A stretch of DNA of 64,000 bases. Origin: CAYLUN01 sp964386865 (GTDB lineage: Bacteria; Verrucomicrobiota; Kiritimatiellia; RFP12; UBA1067). A model generated the notes under the pieces. The model worked only from the letters and a program-made list of their open reading frames with translations. It was not told the DNA's origin and did no database searches. A program made the translations under genes and the position numbers. The stretch spans positions 1-64,000 of the forward strand of contig CAYLUN010000010.1 in NCBI GenBank assembly GCA_964386865.1, read 5' to 3'. Positions 35,779 to 42,981 of this stretch are shown piece by piece. How positions within the stretch are numbered: position 1 is the stretch's first letter; every line of letters starts with the position of its first letter.

Positions 35779-35837
35779 TTGCGAAGCGGGGGTGGAACTG
35801 CCATAATACAACCTTCTTTTTCTTTTCCCAAGAAGGT
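35779..35837 (+). promoter_or_regulatory. prfB promoter and ribosome-site hairpin
   Basis: TTGCGA at 35779-35784, exact 17-bp spacer, CATAAT at 35802-35807. Downstream, ACCTTCTT (35811-35818) is complementary to AAGAAGGT (35830-35837), which contains the ribosome-binding site of the GTG start at 35845. A predicted transcription start near 35814 would remove part of the left arm, so hairpin control is uncertain. Confidence 0.4.
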
Positions 35838-35844
35838 GGACTCC

Positions 35845-36969
35845 GTGATAGAGATTGATGAGGTCAGCAAGCGTCTGGGCAAGCTGCGCGAGGGGCTCGG
35901 CGAAATGCGCGGGTATCTCGACATCGGGAACCGGCGCACCATCCTGGCTCAGCTCGAGGAGCAAGCCGCGAAGCCCGAGTTCTGGGGCGACCAGAACGCG
36001 GCCAAGGAGGTCATCGCCAAGACCAACGGTCAGCGCGCCTTCGTGCGGCCGTTCGACGAGTTGGTGCGGCTGCTGGACGACGGCGCGCTGATGCTGGAGC
36101 TGGTCGAGGCCGAGGAGGAGGGCGCCCCGCGGCAGCAGGCGCTCGGCGAGATCGTCCACATGTGCGACAAGGCCGACGTGCTGATCTCCAAGCTGCGCCT
36201 GCAGTCGCTTCTGGGCGGCAAGCTGGACGCCTGCAACGCCTTCTTGACGGTGCACTCCGGCGCGGGCGGCACGGAGTCCTGCGACTGGGCCGACATGCTC
36301 TTCCGCATGTACCGCATGTACTGCGAGGACAACGGCTTCGAAGTGGAGGTGCTCGACTCCCAGCCGGGCGAAGAGGCGGGGCTCAAGTCCATCACGTTCT
36401 TGGTTTCGGGGCCGTACGCCTACGGGTATCTCAAGGCCGAACGCGGCGTGCACCGGCTGGTGCGCATCAGCCCGTTCGACGCCAACAAGCGGCGCCACAC
36501 CTCGTTCAGCTCGCTCGACGTGGTTGCGGAGCTGTCGGACGAGATCGAGGTCGAGATCAAGGACGAGGACCTGCGCGTGGACACCTACCGCTCCGGCGGC
36601 TCGGGCGGCCAGCACGTGAACAAGACCGACTCGGCCATCCGCCTCACGCATCTGCCCACGGGCCTCGTGGTGGCGGTGCAGTCCGAGCGCTCGCAGCACA
36701 AGAACCGCGCCAAGGCCATGAGCATGCTGAAGGCCAAGATCTACGAGCTGTACGAGGACCGCCAGCGCAAGGAGATGGAGCGCTTTTACGGCGAGAAGGG
36801 CGAGATCGCGTGGGGCAGCCAGATCCGCTCATACGTGTTTCAGCCGTATACGATGGTGAAGGATTTGCGCACGGAGGAGCAGACCTCCAACGTGCAGGCG
36901 GTGATGGACGGCCACATCCAGCCGTTCATCGAGGCGTATTTGAAGCAGAATGCGGTGAAAACGACGTAG
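35845..36969 (+). CDS. prfB: Peptide chain release factor 2
   Basis: Ends translation at UGA and UAA. The 374 residues include the anticodon-like SPF (VRISPFDANKRRHTSF) and the catalytic GGQ (SGGSGGQHVNK). The SPF motif separates it from RF1. GTG at 35845 is the start: AAGGTGG lies 5 nt upstream, and the residues then align one-to-one with E. coli RF2 up to RGYLD at 22-26. In E. coli that point carries a programmed +1 frameshift (CTT TGA C); here it is CTC GAC at 35917-35922, so no frameshift is needed. Upstream is a promoter and possible hairpin. Confidence 0.96.
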   Translation: MIEIDEVSKRLGKLREGLGEMRGYLDIGNRRTILAQLEEQAAKPEFWGDQNAAKEVIAKTNGQRAFVRPFDELVRLLDDGALMLELVEAEEEGAPRQQALGEIVHMCDKADVLISKLRLQSLLGGKLDACNAFLTVHSGAGGTESCDWADMLFRMYRMYCEDNGFEVEVLDSQPGEEAGLKSITFLVSGPYAYGYLKAERGVHRLVRISPFDANKRRHTSFSSLDVVAELSDEIEVEIKDEDLRVDTYRSGGSGGQHVNKTDSAIRLTHLPTGLVVAVQSERSQHKNRAKAMSMLKAKIYELYEDRQRKEMERFYGEKGEIAWGSQIRSYVFQPYTMVKDLRTEEQTSNVQAVMDGHIQPFIEAYLKQNAVKTT

Positions 36970-37031
36970 GCGAACCTGCGCGTTCGCCCTGCAGGGGCCG
37001 GCCGCGCGCCTGCACTCTCCTGGAGACAACG

Positions 37032-38372
37032 ATGACATTCGAACAGGCCAAGCAGATTCTAGAGCAAAGCGGGCAGGGGCACATCCTGAGGTTTTGGGCG
37101 CGGCTGAGCGACGCGGAGCGCGCGGGCCTGCTGGCGCAGGTTGCGGAGCTGGACTTCGCGAGCGTCGCGCGCATGCAGGGCCTGCTGGCGGCGAAGGCCT
37201 CGGCGGCCGCGGTGTCCGAGCCGGCCGCGCCCGAGGTGGTCGAGCTGTCGGGCGAGGCGCGCGCCGCGGCGGCCGCCGCCGGCGAGGAGGAGCTTCGCGC
37301 GGGCAAAGTGGCGGCGCTGCTGGTGGCGGGCGGGCAAGGCTCGCGGCTCGGCTACGACGGCCCCAAGGGCGCCTACGCGATCGGCCCGGTCACGAACCGC
37401 CCGCTGTTTTACTTTCACGCCCGCAAGATCGTCGGCCTCTGCCGCCGCTACGGCGTGCGCATCCCGTTCTACGTGATGACGAGCGACGCGAACGACGCGG
37501 CCACGCGGCAGCACTTCGAAGAGCATGGCTACTTCGGCCTCGACCGCCGCGACGTGACCTTCTTCGTGCAGGGCATGTGGCCCGCTCTGGACGCGCAGGG
37601 CAAGATCATCCTCGATCAGCCCGGCCATATCTTCATGAGCCCGGACGGCCACGGCGGCACGCTGACCGCGCTCGAGAAGAACGGCTGCTTGGCCGACATG
37701 GAGCGCCGCGGCATCAGCACGGTCTACTATTTCCAGGTGGACAACCCGCTGGTCGAGATCGCCGACCCGGCCTTCATCGGCCTGCACGTGGCGCGCGGCG
37801 CGGACGTCTCGCTCAAGCTCTGCGCCAAGCGCGAGCCGAAAGAGGGGCTCGGCGTGGTCGTCGTGCGCGACGGTCGCTCCGAGATGGTCGAGTACACCGA
37901 GCTGACCGACGAGCAGGCCAACCGCCGCACGCCGGAGGGCGAGTTGTACTTCAAGTACGGCAGCGTCGCGCTCCACGTCTTCTCGTTCGCCTTCCTCAAG
38001 GCCGAGGCCGGCCGCCCCCTGCCGCTGCACGTCGCGCACAAGAAGATCCCGGTGTGCGCGGACGACGGCACGGTGGCCAAGCCCGAGAAGAACAACGGCT
38101 ACAAATTCGAGAAGTTCATCTTCGATGTGCTGCCGGACGCGAAGACGGTGGTCAATCTGGCGTTCGACCGCGCGGAGGAGTTCTCGCCCGTGAAGAACGC
38201 GACGGGCAACGATTCGCCCGCCACCTGCCGGCGCGACATGCAGGCCAAGTGGCTGCGCTGGTTCGGCGTGGCGGGCGTGCCGGTGCCGGCGATGCCGGTC
38301 GAGATCGACCCCGCCTACGCGCTGGACGCGGCGGAGCTGAAGGCCAAGGGCGTGCTGCTGGAGGCCCGGTGA
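37032..38372 (+). CDS. UDPGP-family UDP-sugar pyrophosphorylase (UAP1-like)
   Basis: A 446-residue nucleotidyltransferase of the UDP-glucose/UDP-N-acetylhexosamine pyrophosphorylase family, making UDP-sugar from UTP and sugar-1-phosphate. The signature LLVAGGQGSRLGYDGPKGAY is near residues 96-115. YYFQVDNPLVEIADP, EPKEGLGVVVVRDG and NNGYKFEKFIFD match the UAP1 type more than bacterial GalU. The ATG at 37032 follows GGAGACAAC. It lies 62 bp after prfB and 117 bp before gpmI. UDP-GlcNAc is the most likely product. Confidence 0.9.
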   Translation: MTFEQAKQILEQSGQGHILRFWARLSDAERAGLLAQVAELDFASVARMQGLLAAKASAAAVSEPAAPEVVELSGEARAAAAAAGEEELRAGKVAALLVAGGQGSRLGYDGPKGAYAIGPVTNRPLFYFHARKIVGLCRRYGVRIPFYVMTSDANDAATRQHFEEHGYFGLDRRDVTFFVQGMWPALDAQGKIILDQPGHIFMSPDGHGGTLTALEKNGCLADMERRGISTVYYFQVDNPLVEIADPAFIGLHVARGADVSLKLCAKREPKEGLGVVVVRDGRSEMVEYTELTDEQANRRTPEGELYFKYGSVALHVFSFAFLKAEAGRPLPLHVAHKKIPVCADDGTVAKPEKNNGYKFEKFIFDVLPDAKTVVNLAFDRAEEFSPVKNATGNDSPATCRRDMQAKWLRWFGVAGVPVPAMPVEIDPAYALDAAELKAKGVLLEAR

Positions 38373-38387
38373 GCCGGAGGCCGGAGA

Positions 38388-38442
38388 TCAGAGGTCAGAG
38401 GTCAGAGATCAGAGGTCAGAGATCAGAGGTCAGAGGTCAGAG
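38388..38442. repeat. Heptamer array TCAGAGG/TCAGAGA
   Basis: Seven full units and one partial unit in perfect phase lie 16 bp after the pyrophosphorylase stop. The unit is the reverse complement of the CCTCTGA unit at 27166-27291. Confidence 0.92.
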
Positions 38443-38489
38443 CCTCGCCAACCAACCAAACAACGCATTCAACTTCTTAAGGAGACAAC

Positions 38490-40058
38490 ATGAGACCCGT
38501 GGTACTGATTATCCGTGACGGCTGGGGCATCAACCCCCGCGAGGAAGGCAACGCCGTGTTTGCGGCCAAGACCCCGGTGGTCGACCGGCTGAAGACCCGC
38601 TACCCGTGGACGCGCCTGGCGTGCAGCGGCGAGGCCGTGGGCCTGCCGGACGGCTATCAGGGCTCGAGCGAGGTCGGCCACCTGAACATGGGCGCGGGCC
38701 GCGTCGTGATCCAAGAGCTGAAGCGTATCGACGACGGGCTGAGTACGGGCGAGCTGTTCACGTCGCCGAAGTGGGCCGGGCTGGTCGCGAACTGGAAGAA
38801 GAGCGGCGGCGCGCTGCACTTCCTGGGCCTGCTGCAGGACGAGGGCGTCCACGCCCACCAGGAGCACCTGTTCAAGCTCATGCGCCGCGCCCGCAGCGAC
38901 AACCCCGCGGGCCGCATCGTGATCCACCCGTTCCTCGACGGCCGCGACACGCCGCCGCGCAGCACGCTCGAATACATCGCGCGTCTGGAAAAGGAGATGG
39001 CGGCGGTCGGCAACTGCGTGATCGGAACCATCCAAGGACGCTATTACGCGATGGACCGCTCCAAGAACTACGGCCTCACCGACCAAGCGTACGCCTGCCT
39101 CGTGGAGGCGAAGGGCCGCGCGGCGGACAACGCGATCGACGCGGTCAAGGCGTCGTACGACAAGGACATCACGCCGGACAAGACGCCGATGGTGGACGAG
39201 TACATCCCGCCGCACGTCATCGGCAGCTACGCGGGCATCAAGGACGGCGACTCGGTCATGCACATCAACTATCGTCAGGATCGGGCGATCCAGCTTACGC
39301 AGGCCTTCGTGTGCGACGGCTACAAGGGCACGCGCGCCGTGCGCCCGCAGGTCGTCTACCTCGGCTTCACCCGCTACTGGGACGAGTTCACCGAATACCT
39401 GCTGGGCGCCATGGGCGGCGAGGGCGGCATGCCGAACCTGCTGGGCGAGGTGATCTCAAAGGCGGGGCTGCGCCAGCTTCGCATCGCGGAGACGCAGAAG
39501 TTCCGCCACGTCACGAGCTTCTTTAACGGCAAGTCCACCCAGCCCTATGCGGGCGAGGACCAGGTCGAAGTGCCCGGGCGGTTCGATCCGGCGACTTTCG
39601 CTAGCCATCCGGAGATGGATGCGTATCAGGTGGCCGAGGAGCTGCTCAAGCGGCTCGCGAACAACCCCTACGCGTTTGTCGCGGTGAACTTTGCGAACGG
39701 CGACATGGTGGGCCACACCGGCGACTTCGACGCGGCGCGCCGTGCGGTGGAGGTGGTGGACGCGTGCATCGGCAAGCTGCTGCCGCGTTTGCTTGAGCTG
39801 GACGCGCAGGTGCTGATTACCGCCGACCATGGCAACTCGGAGCAGATGCTCGACTACACGACGGGCATGGTGAAGACCAGCCACACGCTGAACGACGTGG
39901 AGTGCATCTACGTCGCGAAGGATGCGGTCGGCGTCAAGCTCCTGCCGGCGGGCAAGCTGTGCGACGTCGCGCCGACGGTGCTGGCGCTGCTGGGCCTGCC
40001 GCAGCCGGCGGACATGACGGCGCAGAACCTGGTGGTCGGGCGTCCGGACTGGGAGTAG
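38490..40058 (+). CDS. gpmI: 2,3-bisphosphoglycerate-independent phosphoglycerate mutase
   Basis: Glycolytic and gluconeogenic interconversion of 3- and 2-phosphoglycerate, Mn-dependent alkaline-phosphatase-fold enzyme. The 522 residues include the metal-binding DGWG (10-13), the phosphoserine motif GSSEVGHLNMGAGR (S60), HPFLDGRDTPP, VNFANGDMVGHTG and the metal motif ITADHGN. It has an AAGGAGACAAC ribosome site. It is followed after 21 bp by an amidase gene on the same strand. Confidence 0.97.
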   Translation: MRPVVLIIRDGWGINPREEGNAVFAAKTPVVDRLKTRYPWTRLACSGEAVGLPDGYQGSSEVGHLNMGAGRVVIQELKRIDDGLSTGELFTSPKWAGLVANWKKSGGALHFLGLLQDEGVHAHQEHLFKLMRRARSDNPAGRIVIHPFLDGRDTPPRSTLEYIARLEKEMAAVGNCVIGTIQGRYYAMDRSKNYGLTDQAYACLVEAKGRAADNAIDAVKASYDKDITPDKTPMVDEYIPPHVIGSYAGIKDGDSVMHINYRQDRAIQLTQAFVCDGYKGTRAVRPQVVYLGFTRYWDEFTEYLLGAMGGEGGMPNLLGEVISKAGLRQLRIAETQKFRHVTSFFNGKSTQPYAGEDQVEVPGRFDPATFASHPEMDAYQVAEELLKRLANNPYAFVAVNFANGDMVGHTGDFDAARRAVEVVDACIGKLLPRLLELDAQVLITADHGNSEQMLDYTTGMVKTSHTLNDVECIYVAKDAVGVKLLPAGKLCDVAPTVLALLGLPQPADMTAQNLVVGRPDWE

Positions 40059-40079
40059 CGGGCAAAGGCAGGGGGCGCA

Positions 40080-41288
40080 ATGTTGAAGACGGGACGCGTG
40101 TTTGCGGCGGCCGCGAGCCTCTGGCTGGCGGCCACGTCCGCGCTCGCCGTCCTGAAGTTTGACAACAGCTACTACAGCGTCCGCAACAAGGAGCGCGAGA
40201 TCCGCAAAGAGACCTCGATGATCGTGCTGCACACGACCGAGGCGCCGTCGCGCAGCGCGCTGCGCAAGCTGAGCGATCTGGGCGAGTGCCATTTCTGCAT
40301 CGATGAGGCCGGCAAGGTCTACCGCGTCATCGATCACCGCCGCGAGGCGTTCCATGCGGGAAGGAGCATGTGGAACGGGCGCTCCAACGTGGACGATTTT
40401 TCGGTGGGCATCGAGGTCTGCGGCTATCACAACAAGCCGCTGGGGGCCGAGCAGATCCGCGCGCTGGCCGCGCTGGTCGGCGAGCTGAAGCACATCTACA
40501 AGGTGCCGGATCAGAACGTGCTGGCGCACTCGCATGTGGCGTACGGCGCGCCCAACAAGTGGCAGCCCCGCAGCCACCGCGGCCGCAAGCGGTGCGGCAT
40601 GATGTTCGCCCTGCCCTCGCTGCGGGCGCAGCTGAACCTCAAGGCGCGCCCAGCCGTCGACCCCGATGTGAAGGCGCGCCGGCTGGTGGTTGCCGACGCG
40701 TATCTGGCGCAGGTGCTGTACGGAGCGGTGCAGACCCGGCAAGTTGTCGCTTCGGCGGCCAAGTCCGATTCGAGCGTGATTGGGAAGGACCGGGGCGCGT
40801 GGGATATCGCCCGCGACGCCTACGACGACCCGACGACCCTCTACGTGTTTCCGGACGGCACGCGCAAGCGCGGCAACCAGATCGGCAACTTCAAGCTGCT
40901 GCCGTCGGGCACCAAGGTGACGGTCAACGCGCCTGCGGACAACCGCGCGGAAACCTATCAGGTCGTGGGCGTGAACGGCCGCGCGCAGGACATCGCCGGC
41001 GACGAGGTCTTGGCCGTGTCCACGCTCTATGTGTATCCTGACGGCCGCTACGTGCGGGGCAGCCAGTTGACCGCCGCTGCGGTGCTCAAGCTGCCCTACG
41101 GCACCAAGGTGCTGCTGGGGTATTCCGTGGGCGGGCCGATTTCGGCCGGCCTGCCCGCGACGGCGATCTGCGGCAACCGCTGGCGCTCGGCGGACACGTT
41201 CTTCCTGATCTCAAGCGTGCTCGTTCCCGGCAACAAGGTCGACGACAGCAAGATCCCCGCCGGAACCATGTTGTTCTTCAAGAGCTGA
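40080..41288 (+). CDS. Exported N-acetylmuramoyl-L-alanine amidase (Amidase_2/PGRP fold)
   Basis: Peptidoglycan amidase of 402 residues with a signal peptide (1-23, ATSALA). The catalytic domain (about 45-180) has H51 in IVLHTTE, then AHSHVAYG with the second zinc His, and KRC near residue 170, matching the Lys/Cys pair of T7-lysozyme-type enzymes. The C-terminal ~200 residues contain two related blocks (DPTTLYVFPDGTRKRGNQIG and STLYVYPDGRYVRGSQL), a repeated small beta domain that I cannot name and that may bind the wall. It probably acts in cell-wall turnover. It follows gpmI after 21 bp. Confidence 0.85.
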   Translation: MLKTGRVFAAAASLWLAATSALAVLKFDNSYYSVRNKEREIRKETSMIVLHTTEAPSRSALRKLSDLGECHFCIDEAGKVYRVIDHRREAFHAGRSMWNGRSNVDDFSVGIEVCGYHNKPLGAEQIRALAALVGELKHIYKVPDQNVLAHSHVAYGAPNKWQPRSHRGRKRCGMMFALPSLRAQLNLKARPAVDPDVKARRLVVADAYLAQVLYGAVQTRQVVASAAKSDSSVIGKDRGAWDIARDAYDDPTTLYVFPDGTRKRGNQIGNFKLLPSGTKVTVNAPADNRAETYQVVGVNGRAQDIAGDEVLAVSTLYVYPDGRYVRGSQLTAAAVLKLPYGTKVLLGYSVGGPISAGLPATAICGNRWRSADTFFLISSVLVPGNKVDDSKIPAGTMLFFKS

Positions 41289-41316
41289 AGACGGTAGAGG
41301 GTGGGGGAGGTTCAGC

Positions 41317-41362
41317 GGTAGGGACGCCGCCCCGCCGGCGTCCGCGGACGGCAAGGGGCCGC
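41317..41362. repeat. Truncated REP-like element
   Basis: It starts GGTAGGGACGCC and matches 26957-27002 with very few differences, but the closing CGTCCCTACC arm is missing. It lies in the 79-bp spacer between the amidase gene and coaC. Confidence 0.7.
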
Positions 41363-41367
41363 CTCAC

Positions 41368-41904
41368 TCAGCGGCTGAGCAGGCGCTGGGATGCCGCATA
41401 CACCTCTGCGGCCTCGGCCATGCGCCCTTTGCCCGTGGTGCCGCAGGCGAGGTCGCCCGTTCCCGCATCCACAAAGGTCGCGCCCCGCGCCGCGAGCGCC
41501 GCGAGATTGGCCTGCGTGGCCGGGTTCTCCCACATTCCCGTGTTCATGGCCGGGGCCACCAGCAGCGGCGCGCGCGTGGCCAGCGCCGTGGCGGTCAGCA
41601 AGTCGTCGGCCAGGCCGTGCGCCAGCTTGGCGGCCACGTTCGCGGTGCAGGGCGCAACCACCAGAAGCTCCGCGCGCTCGGCCAGCGAGATGTGTCCGGG
41701 AATCCACTCGTCGGGCTCGTCAAAGAGGTCGACGCCCACGGGGTTGCGCGAGAGGGTACGGAAGGTGAGGGGGGAGACGAACCGCGTGGCGGCCTGCGTC
41801 ATAAGCACGTGAACGTCGTGCCCGCCTTTGATGAACAGGCGCGTCAGCTCGCACGCCTTGTAGGCGGCGATGGAGCCGGTGACTCCCAGCAGGATGTTGG
41901 CCAT
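41368..41904 (-). CDS. coaC: Phosphopantothenoylcysteine decarboxylase (stand-alone CoaC-type flavoprotein)
   Basis: FMN-dependent decarboxylase of the coenzyme A pathway, 178 residues. Motifs are GVTGSIAAYKACEL, the active-site His in PGHISLAERAELLVVAPCTAN, the PAMNTGMWENP substrate clamp and the C-terminal flap region GDLACGTTGKGRM with the conserved Cys. In most bacteria it is fused to the ligase domain CoaB; here the gene stops after the CoaC domain and no CoaB is visible in the window. The start at 41904 has GAAGG on minus. It follows gmk after 50 bp. Confidence 0.9.
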   Translation of the reverse strand: MANILLGVTGSIAAYKACELTRLFIKGGHDVHVLMTQAATRFVSPLTFRTLSRNPVGVDLFDEPDEWIPGHISLAERAELLVVAPCTANVAAKLAHGLADDLLTATALATRAPLLVAPAMNTGMWENPATQANLAALAARGATFVDAGTGDLACGTTGKGRMAEAAEVYAASQRLLSR

Positions 41905-41917
41905 GGCGGAGCCTTCA

Positions 41918-41945
41918 GTTAGGAGTTAGGATTTAGGAGTTGGGG
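41918..41945. repeat. Short heptamer array GTTAGGA
   Basis: Four in-phase units (GTTAGGA, GTTAGGA, TTTAGGA, GTTGGGG) lie in the 50-bp spacer between gmk and coaC. Confidence 0.65.
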
Positions 41946-41954
41946 GAGGGGGCG

Positions 41955-42548
41955 TCAGATCAGGCCAGCCCTGACGTTGATGATGTCGCAGAGCCGCTTG
42001 AACGCGGTTTGCAGGTCGTCGTTCTCGATCTGGTACATGTACGAGCCGGCGTGCGCCATCTCCCGCTCCGCGTTTCGGACGCGCTTTTCGATGACCGCCG
42101 GGGAATCGGTGCCCCGGTGCTCCAGGCGGGCCAGCAGCTCGTCCATCGAGGGCGGGTTGATGAAGATGTCGAGGAACCCGCGCCGCATCGGGTCGTCGTC
42201 CGGGAGTTCGGACACGTGCTTGCGCACCTGCTCCGCGCCGGCCACGTCGATGTCGAGCAGGATGCACTGGCTCTCGCGCAGGGCTTCATAGATCGGCGCT
42301 TTCAGCGTGCCGTAGTAGTTGTCGTGCACCAGCGCGTGCTCGAGGAAGCTGCCCTCCGCGACCAGCTTCTTAAAGGACTCGATCGTCATGAAGTGGTAAT
42401 CGACGCCGTCCTCCTCGTTCAGGCGCGGCTCGCGGGTCGTGCAGGAGACCGAGTAGCAGAGCTCGGGATAGCTCTGCAGCAGCATGTCGCACAGCGTGGT
42501 CTTGCCGGCGCCTGAGGGCGCGGAAATCACAATGAAAAGCGGGGTCAT
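41955..42548 (-). CDS. gmk: Guanylate kinase
   Basis: ATP-dependent GMP to GDP kinase, 197 residues. P-loop SAPSGAGKTTL at residues 9-19, GMP-binding SCTTREPRLNEEDGVDYHF and the NYYGTLKAPI lid region are present. The ATG at 42548 follows GAGGAGAACC; a longer frame to 42599 lacks a site. It is the first gene of a gmk-coaC pair, a common bacterial neighbourhood, but the usual rpoZ between them is missing. Confidence 0.95.
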   Translation of the reverse strand: MTPLFIVISAPSGAGKTTLCDMLLQSYPELCYSVSCTTREPRLNEEDGVDYHFMTIESFKKLVAEGSFLEHALVHDNYYGTLKAPIYEALRESQCILLDIDVAGAEQVRKHVSELPDDDPMRRGFLDIFINPPSMDELLARLEHRGTDSPAVIEKRVRNAEREMAHAGSYMYQIENDDLQTAFKRLCDIINVRAGLI

Positions 42549-42718
42549 CAAGGTTCTCCTCTGACGCGCAAGCCCGGAACGGGCTCCGTTCGTTTCCAAT
42601 GCGGTTGTAGTTTAGCCGGTCGGCCGGGTTCTGGCAAAGGCGAAAATGGAAACGCGGAATCGGTTGGTGACGGGGGTGTGCGAAAACGGTGCGTTTCAGA
42701 GAAAAGCGTGGCGCAGGA

Positions 42719-42850
42719 CTGGGAGTGCGGGCGCCCCCGCCCGCCGAAGCTGCGTTTACACGACAGCCCGCCAGCGGTTGTTTCCCGTTTGGCTACGCGT
42801 CTGCATGGCTCAGCCTTTCACACGGCGGGCGGGGGCGCCCGCCCTCCCAG
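42719..42850. repeat. MITE-like element with 28-bp terminal inverted repeats
   Basis: Left end 42719-42746 starts CTGGGAGTGCGGGCGCC; right end 42823-42850 is its reverse complement with a single mismatch over 28 bp. The 76-bp interior has no coding frame I would trust. The outside bases GA continue the symmetry by 2 bp. No target-site duplication is clear. It lies in the 433-bp gene-free stretch 42549-42981; the remainder shows only a TAAAAT-type -10-like sequence near 42942. Confidence 0.85.
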
Positions 42851-42981
42851 TCGCTCCGCACACGCTGCGCACTGAACTCGCGAGACCCCTGGTACAAGCC
42901 GATAATGAAGTTGCGGAATCGACGCACCGGGCGGCTTCTGATAAAATCCGCTCAATTGTCCAACGGGATGGAGAACCGACT

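Noticed and set aside
36162..37031. Open frame extending the UDP-sugar pyrophosphorylase upstream through prfB
   Set aside because: Its first 290 codons are an out-of-frame reading of prfB; the real start at 37032 has a ribosome site.
42646..42981. N-terminal extension of the GH fusion gene
   Set aside because: It would read through the MITE-like element and place the signal peptide inside the protein; ATG 42982 has a ribosome site and starts the signal peptide.
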